A stretch of DNA of 64,000 bases from Tateyamaria sp. Alg231-49 (lineage in GTDB: Bacteria; Pseudomonadota; Alphaproteobacteria; Rhodobacterales; Rhodobacteraceae). The notes below the pieces were generated by a model that made no database searches, was not told where the DNA came from, and saw only the letters and a program-made list of their open reading frames with translations. Location: contig NZ_FRFA01000004.1 in the NCBI RefSeq assembly GCF_900143535.1, positions 159,900 to 223,899 of the forward strand. The letters run 5' to 3'. How positions within the stretch are numbered: position 1 is the stretch's first letter; each line of letters begins with the position of its first letter. Shown here piece after piece: positions 47,733-57,148 of this stretch. The position numbers and the translations under genes are program-made.

Positions 47733-48842
47733 TTATTGAGCCAGCCACGCCTGGAATTTGGCGTCGATGTCGTCACGGTAGTCAGCCCAGAACTCGTAGT
47801 TGTAGAGGAACGTGTTCTTTGCGTTTTCAGGGTCGGTTGGCATGTGTGGTGCCATATCGATACCCAGTTCCGCGTGCTGACCAACCAGTGGGGCCGAGGA
47901 CAGGCGCGCAGGGCCGTAGCTGATGTACTTGGCCTGATCTGCAAGACGCTGTGTGTCTGTCGCGAACTTGACGAAGTCCAGTGCACGCGCTTCACGCTCA
48001 GGGCTCAGACCTGTTGGGATGATCCAACCATCAAGGTCAAACACCTGTGCGTCCCAAAGCATGCCGATGGGCTGGTCTTGCTCTTCGATTGCTGCGAACA
48101 GACGACCGTTATAGGTCGAACCCATGATAACTTCGCCATCGGCGAGCAGTTGGGGCGTATCCGCACCAGCAGACCACCAGATCACATCGTCTTTGATGGT
48201 GTCGAGTTTGGCCAGCGCCTGATCCTGACCTTCGGATGTCGCCAGAACGTCATAGACGTCTTCCTTGGCAACACCGTCACAGAGCAGGGCCCATTCCATG
48301 TTGTTAATCGGACGTTTTTCCAGCGAACGCTTGCCAGGATAGGCGTCTGTGTCGAACACGGCGCAGACTTCGGTTGGAGGCGTGTCGCCAACAAGGTCGG
48401 TGCGATAGCCGAAAGTGGTCGAATAAACGATCTGCGGGATGAAGCAGTCGGAGACCAAGAGGTCGCCAAAGTCGTCAGACGCAGATGTGCCATCGGGTGC
48501 GGCAGCCAGTTGTTCGTCCGCGTCGATTTCCAGCGCAAGGCCTTCGTCGCACAGGCGGATCGCGTCGGCAGCCACAACGTCAACGACGTCCCATGTGACG
48601 TTGCCCGCTTCGTTCATAGCGCGCAGTTTCGCCACAGCTTCGGCCGAGCTTTCGTCCCATACAGCTGTCACGCCTGCGTTCATTTCAACGTAAGGTGCCA
48701 CGTATGCGTTTTGCTGGCTGGACTGGTATGCACCGCCCCAGCTGACAAGTGTCATTTCGCTGGCCATGTGGCCGTCGGCAAATGCAGTTCCCGAGGCGAC
48801 GGTGAGTGCCGTCGTTGCCATAAGGGTCTTTGCGAGTTTCAT
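47733..48842 (-). CDS. Polyamine-type ABC transporter substrate-binding protein
   Basis: This is a 369-residue periplasmic binding protein. A signal peptide (residues 1-23, MATTALTVASGTAFAD) is followed by TLVSWGGAYQSSQQNAYVAPYV, typical of the spermidine/putrescine-binding (SBP_bac_8) class, and VTWDVVDVVAADA. Two Cys residues (LLVSDCFIPQ and TEVCAVF) may form a disulfide. I chose the ATG at 48842. Hairpins lie on both sides, which can give the higher expression that binding proteins need. The ligand is unknown. Confidence 0.9.
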   Translation of the reverse strand: MKLAKTLMATTALTVASGTAFADGHMASEMTLVSWGGAYQSSQQNAYVAPYVEMNAGVTAVWDESSAEAVAKLRAMNEAGNVTWDVVDVVAADAIRLCDEGLALEIDADEQLAAAPDGTSASDDFGDLLVSDCFIPQIVYSTTFGYRTDLVGDTPPTEVCAVFDTDAYPGKRSLEKRPINNMEWALLCDGVAKEDVYDVLATSEGQDQALAKLDTIKDDVIWWSAGADTPQLLADGEVIMGSTYNGRLFAAIEEQDQPIGMLWDAQVFDLDGWIIPTGLSPEREARALDFVKFATDTQRLADQAKYISYGPARLSSAPLVGQHAELGIDMAPHMPTDPENAKNTFLYNYEFWADYRDDIDAKFQAWLAQ

Positions 48843-48881
48843 TATGTTACTCCCATTGTTTAAGCCCGTAGTTGAGTGTGA

Positions 48882-48912
48882 AAGACCAGACGTCGGGCTT
48901 CGCCCCGGTCTT
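48882..48912 (-). terminator. Hairpin between the ATPase and the binding-protein genes
   Basis: AAGACC (48882-48887) pairs with GGTCTT (48907-48912), with an inner GGGC-TTC-GCCC stem. A short T-run (GGTCTTTC) follows on the minus strand. It may act as a partial terminator or as a start for the binding-protein transcript. Confidence 0.5.
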
Positions 48913-48922
48913 GTTACCTTGC

Positions 48923-50023
48923 TTAGGCGTCGAGCGCCCGGCAATCGTTTGGCATCCAGCCGATGTCGATCTGTGCGCCTGGTTGCAGGCGGATCTGATC
49001 GGGTGCGTTGCGTGTTTTAATGACGAAATCATCGCTGCCCGCGACACGCAGGCGCGTCCGGAAAATATCGCCCATGTAGATGAATTCGAGCACCTCGGCT
49101 TTGAGCGTGTGCGCATCCGGATTCAGTCTGGTCTTGTCCATCTCGACCCGTTCCGGGCGGATGGACACGCGCGTGCGCTGGCCTTTTTCAGTGACATTGA
49201 TGGGTTTGGCATCAATCAGGCTGCCATCATCAAGGCGCACAACGCATGTTTCTCCGGCTATCTCGTCGATCACACCCATCAAGGTGTTATTCTCACCGAT
49301 GAACTGCGCGACAAAACTGTTCTGTGGCTCTTCGTATAGCGTGTCAGGCGGCGCGAGCTGTTGGATTCGGCCGTCATCAAACACCGCAACACGATCGGAC
49401 ATGGTCAGTGCTTCGGTCTGGTCATGCGTGACGTAAACTGTTGTGATCCCGAGATCATGAGCAAGGCGGGTGATTTCGAACTGCAAGGTCTCGCGCAGTT
49501 GTTTGTCGAGCGCGCCCAGAGGTTCGTCCATCAAAACCAACTCAGGCTCAAACACGAGCGCACGCGCCAGCGCGATACGCTGCTGTTGGCCGCCGGACAG
49601 TTGCGCAGGGCGACGCCCGGCAAAGTCCTGCATCTGCACCATACCCAGAGCACGCATAACTTTTTTCTCGCGCTCGTCCTTGCCGATCTTGCGCACTTCA
49701 AGCGGGAAGCTGAGGTTTTCGGCGACTGTCATATGTGGAAACAGAGCGTAGTTCTGAAACACCATGCCAATGCCGCGCTTGTGCGGCGGGATGTTGTTGA
49801 TCGACACGCCGTCCAATCGAATATCGCCATGCGTTGCCGTTTCGAAACCGGCTAGCATCATCAGGCAAGTCGTCTTGCCGGACCCCGAAGGGCCAAGCAT
49901 TGTCAGGAACTCGCCCTTGGGCATGGAAAGGTTGAGGTCTTTGACGACGAGGTTCTCGCCATCGTAACTCTTCTGCACGCGTTCGAATTCAACGAACGCC
50001 TGGTCGGTTGCAGTATCGGCCAA
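48923..50023 (-). CDS. Polyamine-type ABC transporter ATP-binding protein
   Basis: This 366-residue ATPase powers the importer encoded downstream. It shows Walker A (GPSGSGKTTCLMMLAG), the Q-loop (VFQNYALFPHMTV), the signature LSGGQQQRIALARAL, Walker B (LVLMDEPLGALD) and a C-terminal TOBE-type domain. I chose a TTG start at 50023 because GGGGAG lies nine bases upstream; earlier starts give an N-terminus unlike the family. It is divergent from an ectoine-hydrolase-like gene. Confidence 0.92.
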   Translation of the reverse strand: MADTATDQAFVEFERVQKSYDGENLVVKDLNLSMPKGEFLTMLGPSGSGKTTCLMMLAGFETATHGDIRLDGVSINNIPPHKRGIGMVFQNYALFPHMTVAENLSFPLEVRKIGKDEREKKVMRALGMVQMQDFAGRRPAQLSGGQQQRIALARALVFEPELVLMDEPLGALDKQLRETLQFEITRLAHDLGITTVYVTHDQTEALTMSDRVAVFDDGRIQQLAPPDTLYEEPQNSFVAQFIGENNTLMGVIDEIAGETCVVRLDDGSLIDAKPINVTEKGQRTRVSIRPERVEMDKTRLNPDAHTLKAEVLEFIYMGDIFRTRLRVAGSDDFVIKTRNAPDQIRLQPGAQIDIGWMPNDCRALDA

Positions 50024-50204
50024 TAATTGGCTCCCCGTTATTGCTTTCGTGGTTACCCACTTGTTGCCACATGTAAATCCGGACCGGTCCCATCTTGCAA
50101 CCAGCAAGCCCAGAAAATGAACCAAGTTGGGCCATTCTGGTCGATTTCACTGCAAAATTTCGGTTTTTTGGGCAAGTGTGCTGTCAGCTAGAGTGGGAAA
50201 TGCA

Positions 50205-51365
50205 ATGGGAATCAGGGAAGCGGCATTCGAATTGTCGGAATACAAACAGCGTTTAGCGCAGGTCAGGGCAGCGATGGCGCGCGCTGATCTGACCTGTTTG
50301 CTGATCACCGATCCGTCGAACATGTGCTGGTTGACGGGTTATGATGGCTGGTCGTTTTACGTGCATCAGGGTGTCGTTGTCACCCATGACGCTGATCCCC
50401 TGTGGTGGGGGCGTGCGCAAGACGTTGCGGGTGCTTTGCGCACAGCGTGGATGGCCCAGGATCGGGCGGTGGGATATCCTGAACACTATATCCAAACCCC
50501 GGATCGCCACCCGATGGAAGATTTGGCGACCTACCTTTCAGGCCGTGTCGGCGTGGAAATGGACAATTACTACTACTCGGCCAAGGCACACGCCGTGCTG
50601 GGGCAGACGGGTTTGGATTTGACCGATGCGACAGGTTTGGTGAACTGGTGCCGCGCAGTAAAATCTGAGTCTGAGATCGGATTGATGCGCAAGGCGGCGC
50701 GGATTTCCGAAGCGGTCGTGGATGGCATGGCAGCCCGGATTGAACCGGGTGTTCCCAAGAATGAGGTAGTGGCAGAGGCTTTCCGTGATGCCATTCAAGG
50801 TGTCGATGAGGCATGGGGAGATTACCCGGCCATCGTGCCGCTTGTTCCTTCAGGGGCGGATGCTTCGGCTCCTCATCTTACGTGGGATGGTCGTCCTTTT
50901 GAGAGTGGCGAAGCGACGACTATCGAAATCGCGGGCTGCTATCGCCGCTACCATGTCCCTTTGTGTCGTTCCGTGTTTTTGGGTGATCCGCCAGATGAGA
51001 TGAAACGTGCCGAAGAAGCCTTGATTGAAGGGTTGGATGCCGGACTAGACGCCGCGCGGGCTGGCAATCAGACCCGCGACGTCGCCGCCGCATTGAACCG
51101 TTCGCTAAAGAAAGTTGGAATCGAACGGACAGCGAGGTGCGGCTATCCGATTGGCCTTAGCTATCCGCCTGATTGGGGAGAGCGCACAATGTCATTTCGG
51201 GCGGAGGACGACACGGTTCTTCAGCCCAATATGACGTTTCACTTTATGCCCGGCCTATGGATGGACGGCTGGGGCTTGTCCATTACCGAGAGCATCCGAA
51301 TTACCGAAAATGGTGCCGCAGAGTGTTTTTGTGATCGACCCAGAGAAATGATCGTCAAGGCATGA
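50205..51365 (+). CDS. Ectoine hydrolase-like M24 family protein (DoeA-like)
   Basis: This 386-residue protein resembles DoeA, which opens the ectoine ring, over its whole length: LLITDPSNMCWLTGYDGWSF, VNWCRAVKSESEIGLMRKAA, LVPSGADASAPHLTWDGRPF, IEIAGCYRRYHVPLCR and GYPIGLSYPPDWGERTMS. As in DoeA and creatinase, several M24 metal ligands are replaced, so it is probably a metal-free amidohydrolase-type enzyme. It is not followed by doeB, doeC or doeD but lies divergent to a polyamine-type ABC transporter, so the true substrate may be another N-acyl or cyclic amino compound. The start at 50205 fits DoeA. Confidence 0.85.
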   Translation: MGIREAAFELSEYKQRLAQVRAAMARADLTCLLITDPSNMCWLTGYDGWSFYVHQGVVVTHDADPLWWGRAQDVAGALRTAWMAQDRAVGYPEHYIQTPDRHPMEDLATYLSGRVGVEMDNYYYSAKAHAVLGQTGLDLTDATGLVNWCRAVKSESEIGLMRKAARISEAVVDGMAARIEPGVPKNEVVAEAFRDAIQGVDEAWGDYPAIVPLVPSGADASAPHLTWDGRPFESGEATTIEIAGCYRRYHVPLCRSVFLGDPPDEMKRAEEALIEGLDAGLDAARAGNQTRDVAAALNRSLKKVGIERTARCGYPIGLSYPPDWGERTMSFRAEDDTVLQPNMTFHFMPGLWMDGWGLSITESIRITENGAAECFCDRPREMIVKA

Positions 51366-51413
51366 GACCGGCACCCTAAACTGTCTCATTTAGCCGGAAA
51401 CACTCTGGCGTGT

Positions 51414-51434
51414 GCGAGGGGCTTGGCCCCTCGC
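51414..51434. terminator. Hairpin between convergent genes
   Basis: GCGAGGGGC-TTG-GCCCCTCGC is a perfect 9-base-pair hairpin between the DoeA-like gene (plus) and the aminotransferase gene (minus). It has no long T-run on either side. Confidence 0.6.
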
Positions 51435-51449
51435 TCTGCATTACACAGG

Positions 51450-52847
51450 TCAGTCGGCTGGTTTGAGCATGTCATGCTCTTTCAACTGGGCATAGCACTC
51501 GTCCAGTGCGGTCCGCGCGCGTTTGCCAAGTTCAGTAATGTCTTCTGGGGTCATGACCAGAGGCGGTGACACGACCATGCGGTCATAGACGTGGCGCATG
51601 ATTAGATTGTTGGCAAAAGACCGTTCGCGGCACATGAAACCGGCGGTCCCGGCGTCCATCGCGAACTTGGCACGGCTTTCCTTGTGCGGCGTCAGCGCAA
51701 GCGAGGCCATCATGCCGACAAGTGTCGTTTCCCCGACCAAAGGGTGATCGGACAAGCCGTGCCACGTCTCGGCAAGTGCAGGGCCGGCCACATTTTGCAC
51801 GTGGCCCACAACATCTTCTTCTTCAAGGATACGTAGGTTTTCCAATGCAACGGCGCTCGCCACGGGGTGACCAGAATAAGTATATCCGTGATTGAACTCG
51901 TCCGAGCCGATCACATTGGCCACCTCGTCGCAAACGACTGATCCGCCAATGGGCTGGTAGCCCGAGCTTAGGCCCTTGGCGATTGTCATGATGTGGGGTT
52001 TGATCCCGACCGTTTGCGTCCCAAACCAGTTCCCTGTGCGACCAAAGCCACAGATGACTTCATCGGCGATCAACAGAATCTCGTACTTGTCACAGATACG
52101 CTGGATTTCGGGCCAATAGGTGTCGGGCGGAACGATGACGCCACCTGCGCCTTGGATCGGTTCAGCGATAAAGGCCGCGATGCGGTCCTCGCCATGTTCA
52201 AGAATCGCCTCTTCCAACTCTTGCGCGCGGGCCAGCCCAAAGGCGTCGCGGTCCATACCGCCACCTTCGGCCCACCAGTTGGGTTGGTTGATGTGAAGAA
52301 TGTCAGGGATCGGCAATCCGCCTTGCGCGTGCATTGGGGCCATCCCGCCCAGACTGCCCGACCCGACGGATGAGCCGTGGTAAGCATTCTTGCGGCTGAT
52401 TATGATCGACTTGGTCGGTTTGCCCTTGAGCGCCCAGTAGTGGCGCACCATGCGGATATTCGTGTCGTTCGCCTCGGACCCTGACCCGGCAAAGAACACG
52501 TGGTTCAGGTCGCCGGGGGCGAGCTCCGCGATCTTTTTGGCCAGTGCGATGGCGGGTACGTGTGTGGTTTTGAAGAACGTGTTGTAATACGGCAGTTCGC
52601 GCATCTGACGCGCGGCTGCATCGGCCAGTTCGTTGCGCCCATAGCCGATGTTGACGCACCACAGGCCGGCCATCCCGTCCAGAATCTTGTTTCCGTCGCT
52701 GTCGTGCAGGTAAACGCCATCCGCCCGGGTGATCACCTTGGTGCCTGTTTCAGCCAATTCTGTGTTGGCAGTGAATGGGTGCATATGATGCGCGGCATCC
52801 AGCGCCTGAAGCTCAGCGGTGGGTAGGTGATTGGTGATAGCGGGCAT
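51450..52847 (-). CDS. spuC: Class III aminotransferase (putrescine--pyruvate aminotransferase-like)
   Basis: This 465-residue PLP enzyme is close to SpuC, which transfers the amino group of putrescine to pyruvate, giving 4-aminobutanal. It shows DGMAGLWCVNIGYGRNELAD, the FFAGSGSEANDTNIRM segment, NAYHGSSVGSGSLGGM, ADEVICGFGRTGNWFG and the PLP lysine in TIAKGLSSGYQPIGG. The neighbouring PotFGHI-type transporter supports a polyamine substrate, but related enzymes act on other omega-amino compounds, so the substrate is inferred. The ATG at 52847 is preceded by CCAGAGG. Confidence 0.85.
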   Translation of the reverse strand: MPAITNHLPTAELQALDAAHHMHPFTANTELAETGTKVITRADGVYLHDSDGNKILDGMAGLWCVNIGYGRNELADAAARQMRELPYYNTFFKTTHVPAIALAKKIAELAPGDLNHVFFAGSGSEANDTNIRMVRHYWALKGKPTKSIIISRKNAYHGSSVGSGSLGGMAPMHAQGGLPIPDILHINQPNWWAEGGGMDRDAFGLARAQELEEAILEHGEDRIAAFIAEPIQGAGGVIVPPDTYWPEIQRICDKYEILLIADEVICGFGRTGNWFGTQTVGIKPHIMTIAKGLSSGYQPIGGSVVCDEVANVIGSDEFNHGYTYSGHPVASAVALENLRILEEEDVVGHVQNVAGPALAETWHGLSDHPLVGETTLVGMMASLALTPHKESRAKFAMDAGTAGFMCRERSFANNLIMRHVYDRMVVSPPLVMTPEDITELGKRARTALDECYAQLKEHDMLKPAD

Positions 52848-52993
52848 GAAAACCTCTGGGTTTGAAGATGTGCCGAGAATATGGGCATTGCCCGCGCCGT
52901 CAATGCGGCATGTGCAATCGCGCTGGACGAGTCTGTTAAAAGTTGTTTTCATAACCGCTGACCCGGCAAACGGGCGATTTACGGGAGTACACA

Positions 52994-54076
52994 ATGAAAA
53001 ATCTAATGCTGAGCACGACGGCTGTCGTCGCCCTTGCGGGTGCCGCACTGGCTGACGAAGTGCGCGTTTACAACTGGTCCGACTACATCGACGAAGACTT
53101 GTTGACCAAGTTCGAGGAAGAGACCGGCATCGACCTGATCTATGACGTATTTGACAGCAACGAAGTGCTGGAAACCAAGATGTTGGCCGGATCTTCGGGC
53201 TATGACGTCGTGGTGCCCTCAGGCACGTTCCTGCAACGCCAGATTAGCGCGGGTGCGTTTCAGAAGCTCGACGTAAGCAAGCTGCCTAATGCTGAAAACC
53301 TGTGGGATGTTGTCGAGGCGCGCACGGCGCAATACGACCCCGACAACGCATATTCCATCAACTACATGTGGGGGACCACGGGCATCGGCGTAAACGTCGG
53401 TAAGGTGCAGGAAATCCTTGGTGAGGATGCGCCGATGGGTTCGCTTGAACTCGTCTTTAACCCCGAGAACATGGAAAAGCTGCAAGCTTGCGGTGTCCAC
53501 TTCCTTGATGCGCCGACCGAGATGATCCCAGCTGCGCTCAAATTCATCGGCGAGGACCCGGACAGCCATGATCCAGATGTGATCGCCAAGGCAGAACCGA
53601 TCCTGTTGGGTGTTCGTCCATACGTGACCAAATTCCACAGCTCGGAATACATCAACGCGCTGGCCAATGGTGATATCTGCGTGGCCTTTGGATGGTCCGG
53701 CGACATTCTACAGGCACGCGACCGCGCCGCCGAGGCTGAAAACGGCGTGGAGATTGCCTATAATGCGCCAAGTGAGGGTGCGCTGATGTGGTTTGACCAG
53801 ATGGCCATCCCTGTTGACGCTCCGAACCCCGAAGCGGCGCACGTGTTCCTGAACTTTATCATGGACGCGCAAAACATGGCGCAGGCGTCGAACTATGTCT
53901 ATTACGCCAACGGCAATGAAGCTTCCAAAGAGTTTTTGGTTGAGGATGTGATCGGCGATCCGGCGATTTACCCGGATGAAGCGACGCTGGAAAACCTCTA
54001 TACCACAACGCCCTATCCGGCCAAGGTTCAGCGGACAGTGACCCGTATGTGGACCAAGGTGAAATCGGGCACCTAA
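52994..54076 (+). CDS. Putrescine-type ABC transporter substrate-binding protein (PotF-like)
   Basis: This is a 360-residue periplasmic protein, with signal peptide residues 1-20 (AVVALAGAALAD) and then VRVYNWSDYIDEDLLTKFEE, the hallmark of PotF/PotD proteins. Other family regions are YDVVVPSGTFLQRQI and GALMWFDQMAIPVDAPNPEA. ACGGGAG precedes the ATG. It is the first gene of a five-gene set with ATPase, two permeases and an FAD oxidoreductase. Confidence 0.93.
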   Translation: MKNLMLSTTAVVALAGAALADEVRVYNWSDYIDEDLLTKFEEETGIDLIYDVFDSNEVLETKMLAGSSGYDVVVPSGTFLQRQISAGAFQKLDVSKLPNAENLWDVVEARTAQYDPDNAYSINYMWGTTGIGVNVGKVQEILGEDAPMGSLELVFNPENMEKLQACGVHFLDAPTEMIPAALKFIGEDPDSHDPDVIAKAEPILLGVRPYVTKFHSSEYINALANGDICVAFGWSGDILQARDRAAEAENGVEIAYNAPSEGALMWFDQMAIPVDAPNPEAAHVFLNFIMDAQNMAQASNYVYYANGNEASKEFLVEDVIGDPAIYPDEATLENLYTTTPYPAKVQRTVTRMWTKVKSGT

Positions 54077-54138
54077 AGCCTGACTAAATGGGCGCGGGGT
54101 TCCCTCGCGCCCATCTCAATTTTTGATCGGACTTTCCC

Positions 54139-55461
54139 TTGGCAGAGACTGTATTCGCCCCCTGGGACGACCCGGAACAGAAACCTCTGATCCGCTTTCG
54201 CAATGTGACCAAACGGTTCGGTGATTTCACCGCCATTGACGATCTGACCCTCGATATTTTTGAGCAAGAGTTCTTTGCCCTGCTGGGCCCGTCGGGCTGC
54301 GGCAAAACGACGATGATGCGGATGCTTGCGGGCTTTGAAAATCCAACCAGCGGGGCCATCGAACTGGCGGGGCAGGACATCGCCGGGATCCCACCGAACA
54401 AGCGGGCTGTGAACATGATGTTCCAGTCCTATGCGCTTTTTCCGCATCTTTCGATTTGGGACAACATTGCCTTTGGACTGCGCCGCGAAAGCAGCGACAA
54501 GGCGGCGATTGCAAGCCGCGTCGAAGAGATGCTGAAGCTGACCCGGCTGGAAAAGTTTGCACGCCGCAAACCGCATCAGATTTCGGGCGGCCAGCGGCAA
54601 CGCGTCGCCCTTGCCCGTTCGCTGGCCAAGGCGCCCAAACTGTTGTTACTCGACGAACCACTTGGAGCGTTGGACGCCAAACTGCGCGAGGCCACGCAGT
54701 TCGAGTTGATGGACATTCAGGAAAAGACCGGAACCACCTTTGTCATCGTCACGCACGATCAGGAAGAGGCGATGACTGTCGCCAGCCGCGTGGCCGTGAT
54801 GGACGAAGGCCGTGTGATGCAGGTGGCGACGCCCCAACGCATTTACGAAGCACCCAATTCGAGCTACGTGGCGGATTTCATTGGGGATGTGACACTGATT
54901 GAAGGGACGGCGCGCGCACGAGCACAAGCGCCTGAGGCGCCAAATACTGCCGTCCCGCAATCAAGCGCCCCGCGTGGACCAAGCCCAAACGCTCTTGGGG
55001 TTTGGTTGCATGACAAGGTGCTTGCCCCTGTGATCGGAACACGCACAGACACCCAACTCCAGTTGCCGCCGCCAGACAAAAGCGACACCACCCTTTCCGT
55101 TTTGTCCAGGGACATACCTGAAGGCGGAATCGACATTGCCTGGAGCGACAGCCAACCGCCGCTGATCGCCTTGGATGCGGACGCCGCCCTTGATGGCGCG
55201 CAAGTGACTCTCGCACTGCGTCCCGAAAAGGTGAGCATTTCCAAAACCCGGCCAGACGGGGCCGTGAATGCCCTGAAAGGGACGGTGATCGACATTGCGT
55301 ATCTCGGCAATCTGTCCACTTACCATGTGGAATTGGCAGGCGGGGTGATGATCAAGGCACAGACTGCAAATACGCGGCGGGTGTCGCGACGCGAGATTAC
55401 CTGGGAAGACGAGGTCTGGGTCAGCTGGTCAGGCACGGCAGGCGTGGTGCTTAGCACGTGA
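54139..55461 (+). CDS. Polyamine ABC transporter ATP-binding protein (PotG-like) with an extra segment
   Basis: This is a 440-residue ATPase of the putrescine-type importer. Walker A is GPSGCGKT (residues 50-57), the signature ISGGQRQRVALARS (148-161) and Walker B LLLLDEPLGALD (168-179). The usual regulatory domain is extended: residues about 258-345 hold a Pro/Ala-rich linker (ARARAQAPEAPNTAVPQSS) and a segment of unknown fold, before the TOBE part resumes at TLALRPEKVSIS. Typical PotG has about 375 residues. The start is a TTG. The stop overlaps the next gene. Confidence 0.88.
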   Translation: MAETVFAPWDDPEQKPLIRFRNVTKRFGDFTAIDDLTLDIFEQEFFALLGPSGCGKTTMMRMLAGFENPTSGAIELAGQDIAGIPPNKRAVNMMFQSYALFPHLSIWDNIAFGLRRESSDKAAIASRVEEMLKLTRLEKFARRKPHQISGGQRQRVALARSLAKAPKLLLLDEPLGALDAKLREATQFELMDIQEKTGTTFVIVTHDQEEAMTVASRVAVMDEGRVMQVATPQRIYEAPNSSYVADFIGDVTLIEGTARARAQAPEAPNTAVPQSSAPRGPSPNALGVWLHDKVLAPVIGTRTDTQLQLPPPDKSDTTLSVLSRDIPEGGIDIAWSDSQPPLIALDADAALDGAQVTLALRPEKVSISKTRPDGAVNALKGTVIDIAYLGNLSTYHVELAGGVMIKAQTANTRRVSRREITWEDEVWVSWSGTAGVVLST

Positions 55462-56333
55462 GACGCAGGCTCCTCATAGCTGTGCCTTACGTCTGGCTGC
55501 TTGCGCTATTCCTGATCCCGTTTGCCGTAGTCTTCAAGATTTCGCTTTCAGACATCGCGCTGGCCATTCCGCCCTACACGCCGACGGCGAAGGACGGAAT
55601 CTGGAACATGCTGACAGGGCTCGATTTCGAGAACTTCGTGTTCCTGAGCGAGGATGACCTTTACTGGAAGGCGTATCTGAGCTCTCTGCAGATCGCGTTT
55701 ATTTCGACGTTGCTGACGCTGTGCGTCGGATACCCGATGGCCTATGCCATGGCCCGCGCACCCGAGCAGTGGCGTCCGACGCTGCTGATGTTGGTGATCC
55801 TACCGTTTTGGACGTCGTTTCTGATCCGCGTGTATGCGTGGGTGGGTATTCTGTCTGGTGAGGGCTTTCTGAACCAGTTCCTGCTGTGGATCGGCGTGAT
55901 TTCAACGCCTCTGACGATCCTGAATACCAACACGGCCGTCTATATCGGGATCGTTTACACCTATCTGCCGTTCATGATCTTGCCGATCTATTCGGCGTTG
56001 GACCGTCTGGATGGATCGCTGATCGAGGCGGCCGAAGATCTTGGATGTTCACGAATCAAGGCGTTCTGGCTGGTCACGATACCGCTGTCCAAGAACGGCA
56101 TTATTGCAGGGTGTTTTCTGGTCTTTATCCCGGCGCTGGGCGAATTCGTAATCCCATCTTTGCTCGGTGGGTCCGGAACGCTGATGATTGGGAAGGTTCT
56201 GTTTGAAGAGTTCTTCTCTAACCGGGATTGGCCGGTGGCATCGGCAGTGGCCGTGATCCTGCTGCTGATTCTGATAATCCCGATCGTATTGTTCCAACGG
56301 AATGAACAGCGGCAGGCGGAGGCTGAGAAATAA
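55458..56333 (+). CDS. Polyamine ABC transporter permease (PotH-like)
   Basis: This 291-residue permease has six hydrophobic segments, begins with a GTG that overlaps the stop of the ATPase gene (GTGA) and contains the EAA loop LIEAAEDLGCSRIKAFW followed by LVTIPLSKNGIIAGC. It forms the transport channel with the next gene, whose ATG overlaps its stop codon. Confidence 0.92.
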   Translation: MRRRLLIAVPYVWLLALFLIPFAVVFKISLSDIALAIPPYTPTAKDGIWNMLTGLDFENFVFLSEDDLYWKAYLSSLQIAFISTLLTLCVGYPMAYAMARAPEQWRPTLLMLVILPFWTSFLIRVYAWVGILSGEGFLNQFLLWIGVISTPLTILNTNTAVYIGIVYTYLPFMILPIYSALDRLDGSLIEAAEDLGCSRIKAFWLVTIPLSKNGIIAGCFLVFIPALGEFVIPSLLGGSGTLMIGKVLFEEFFSNRDWPVASAVAVILLLILIIPIVLFQRNEQRQAEAEK

Positions 56334-57148
56334 TGCGCCTTAGCCCCTTCAATGTCGTTTCGCTGACCCTTGGATTTGTGTTCCTGTACCTGCCGATGCT
56401 GATCCTCGTGATCTACAGTTTCAACGCGTCCAAACTGGTGACAGTCTGGGCCGGGTTCTCAACGAAATGGTATGGCGAATTGCTGTCCAACGACGCCTTT
56501 CTTGATGCGGCGTGGGTGACGTTGCAGGTGGCCGTTCTCTCATCAACGCTCGCTACCGTTCTGGGGACGATGGCGGCCTATGTTCTGGTGCGGGGCGGGC
56601 GGTTTTTTGGACGGACGCTGTTTTCAGGGATGATCTATGCGCCGCTGGTGATGCCCGAAGTCATCACCGGTCTGTCGCTTTTGTTGCTGTTCATTGGCAT
56701 CGGAATGGATCGTGGCGTGCTGACCATCGTTCTGGCGCACACCACGTTTTCGATGTGTTTTGTGTCTGTTGTCGTGTCTTCAAGGCTGATGACGTTCGAT
56801 CAGTCACTGGAAGAGGCCGCCCTTGATCTGGGGGCATCGGCGTTTGAGGCATTCCGGTTGGTCACCCTGCCCATCATCGCGCCTGCGGTGATCTCGGGTT
56901 GGCTGCTGGCCTTCACCCTCAGTTTGGATGATCTGGTCATTGCATCTTTCACCTCTGGGCCCTCCGCCACCACATTGCCAATGAAGATCTGGTCGTCTGT
57001 GCGCCTTGGGGTCAGTCCGGAGATTAACGCGCTGAGCACAATCCTGATCGGGTTGGTGACCGTGGGCGTCATTGCCGCCTCTATCGCCAGCAAACAATCG
57101 GCGCTTCGGGCAAAGCGTGACGAACAGGCCGCCGCGCGCGCGCAATGA
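56333..57148 (+). CDS. Polyamine ABC transporter permease (PotI-like)
   Basis: This 271-residue permease is the partner of the PotH-like protein. It opens with an N-terminal hydrophobic segment (LTLGFVFLYLPMLILVIYSF), has six such segments and the EAA loop LEEAALDLGASAFEAFR followed by LVTLPIIAPAVISGW. The last residues are basic and Ala-rich. It overlaps the FAD-oxidoreductase gene at its stop (ATGA), so the transporter and the enzyme are cotranslated. Confidence 0.92.
   Translation: MRLSPFNVVSLTLGFVFLYLPMLILVIYSFNASKLVTVWAGFSTKWYGELLSNDAFLDAAWVTLQVAVLSSTLATVLGTMAAYVLVRGGRFFGRTLFSGMIYAPLVMPEVITGLSLLLLFIGIGMDRGVLTIVLAHTTFSMCFVSVVVSSRLMTFDQSLEEAALDLGASAFEAFRLVTLPIIAPAVISGWLLAFTLSLDDLVIASFTSGPSATTLPMKIWSSVRLGVSPEINALSTILIGLVTVGVIAASIASKQSALRAKRDEQAAARAQ

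Noticed and set aside
47736..48863. A 375-codon plus-strand frame opposite the substrate-binding protein gene
   Set aside because: The minus-strand protein has a signal peptide and family motifs; the plus-strand product is low-complexity and matches nothing known.
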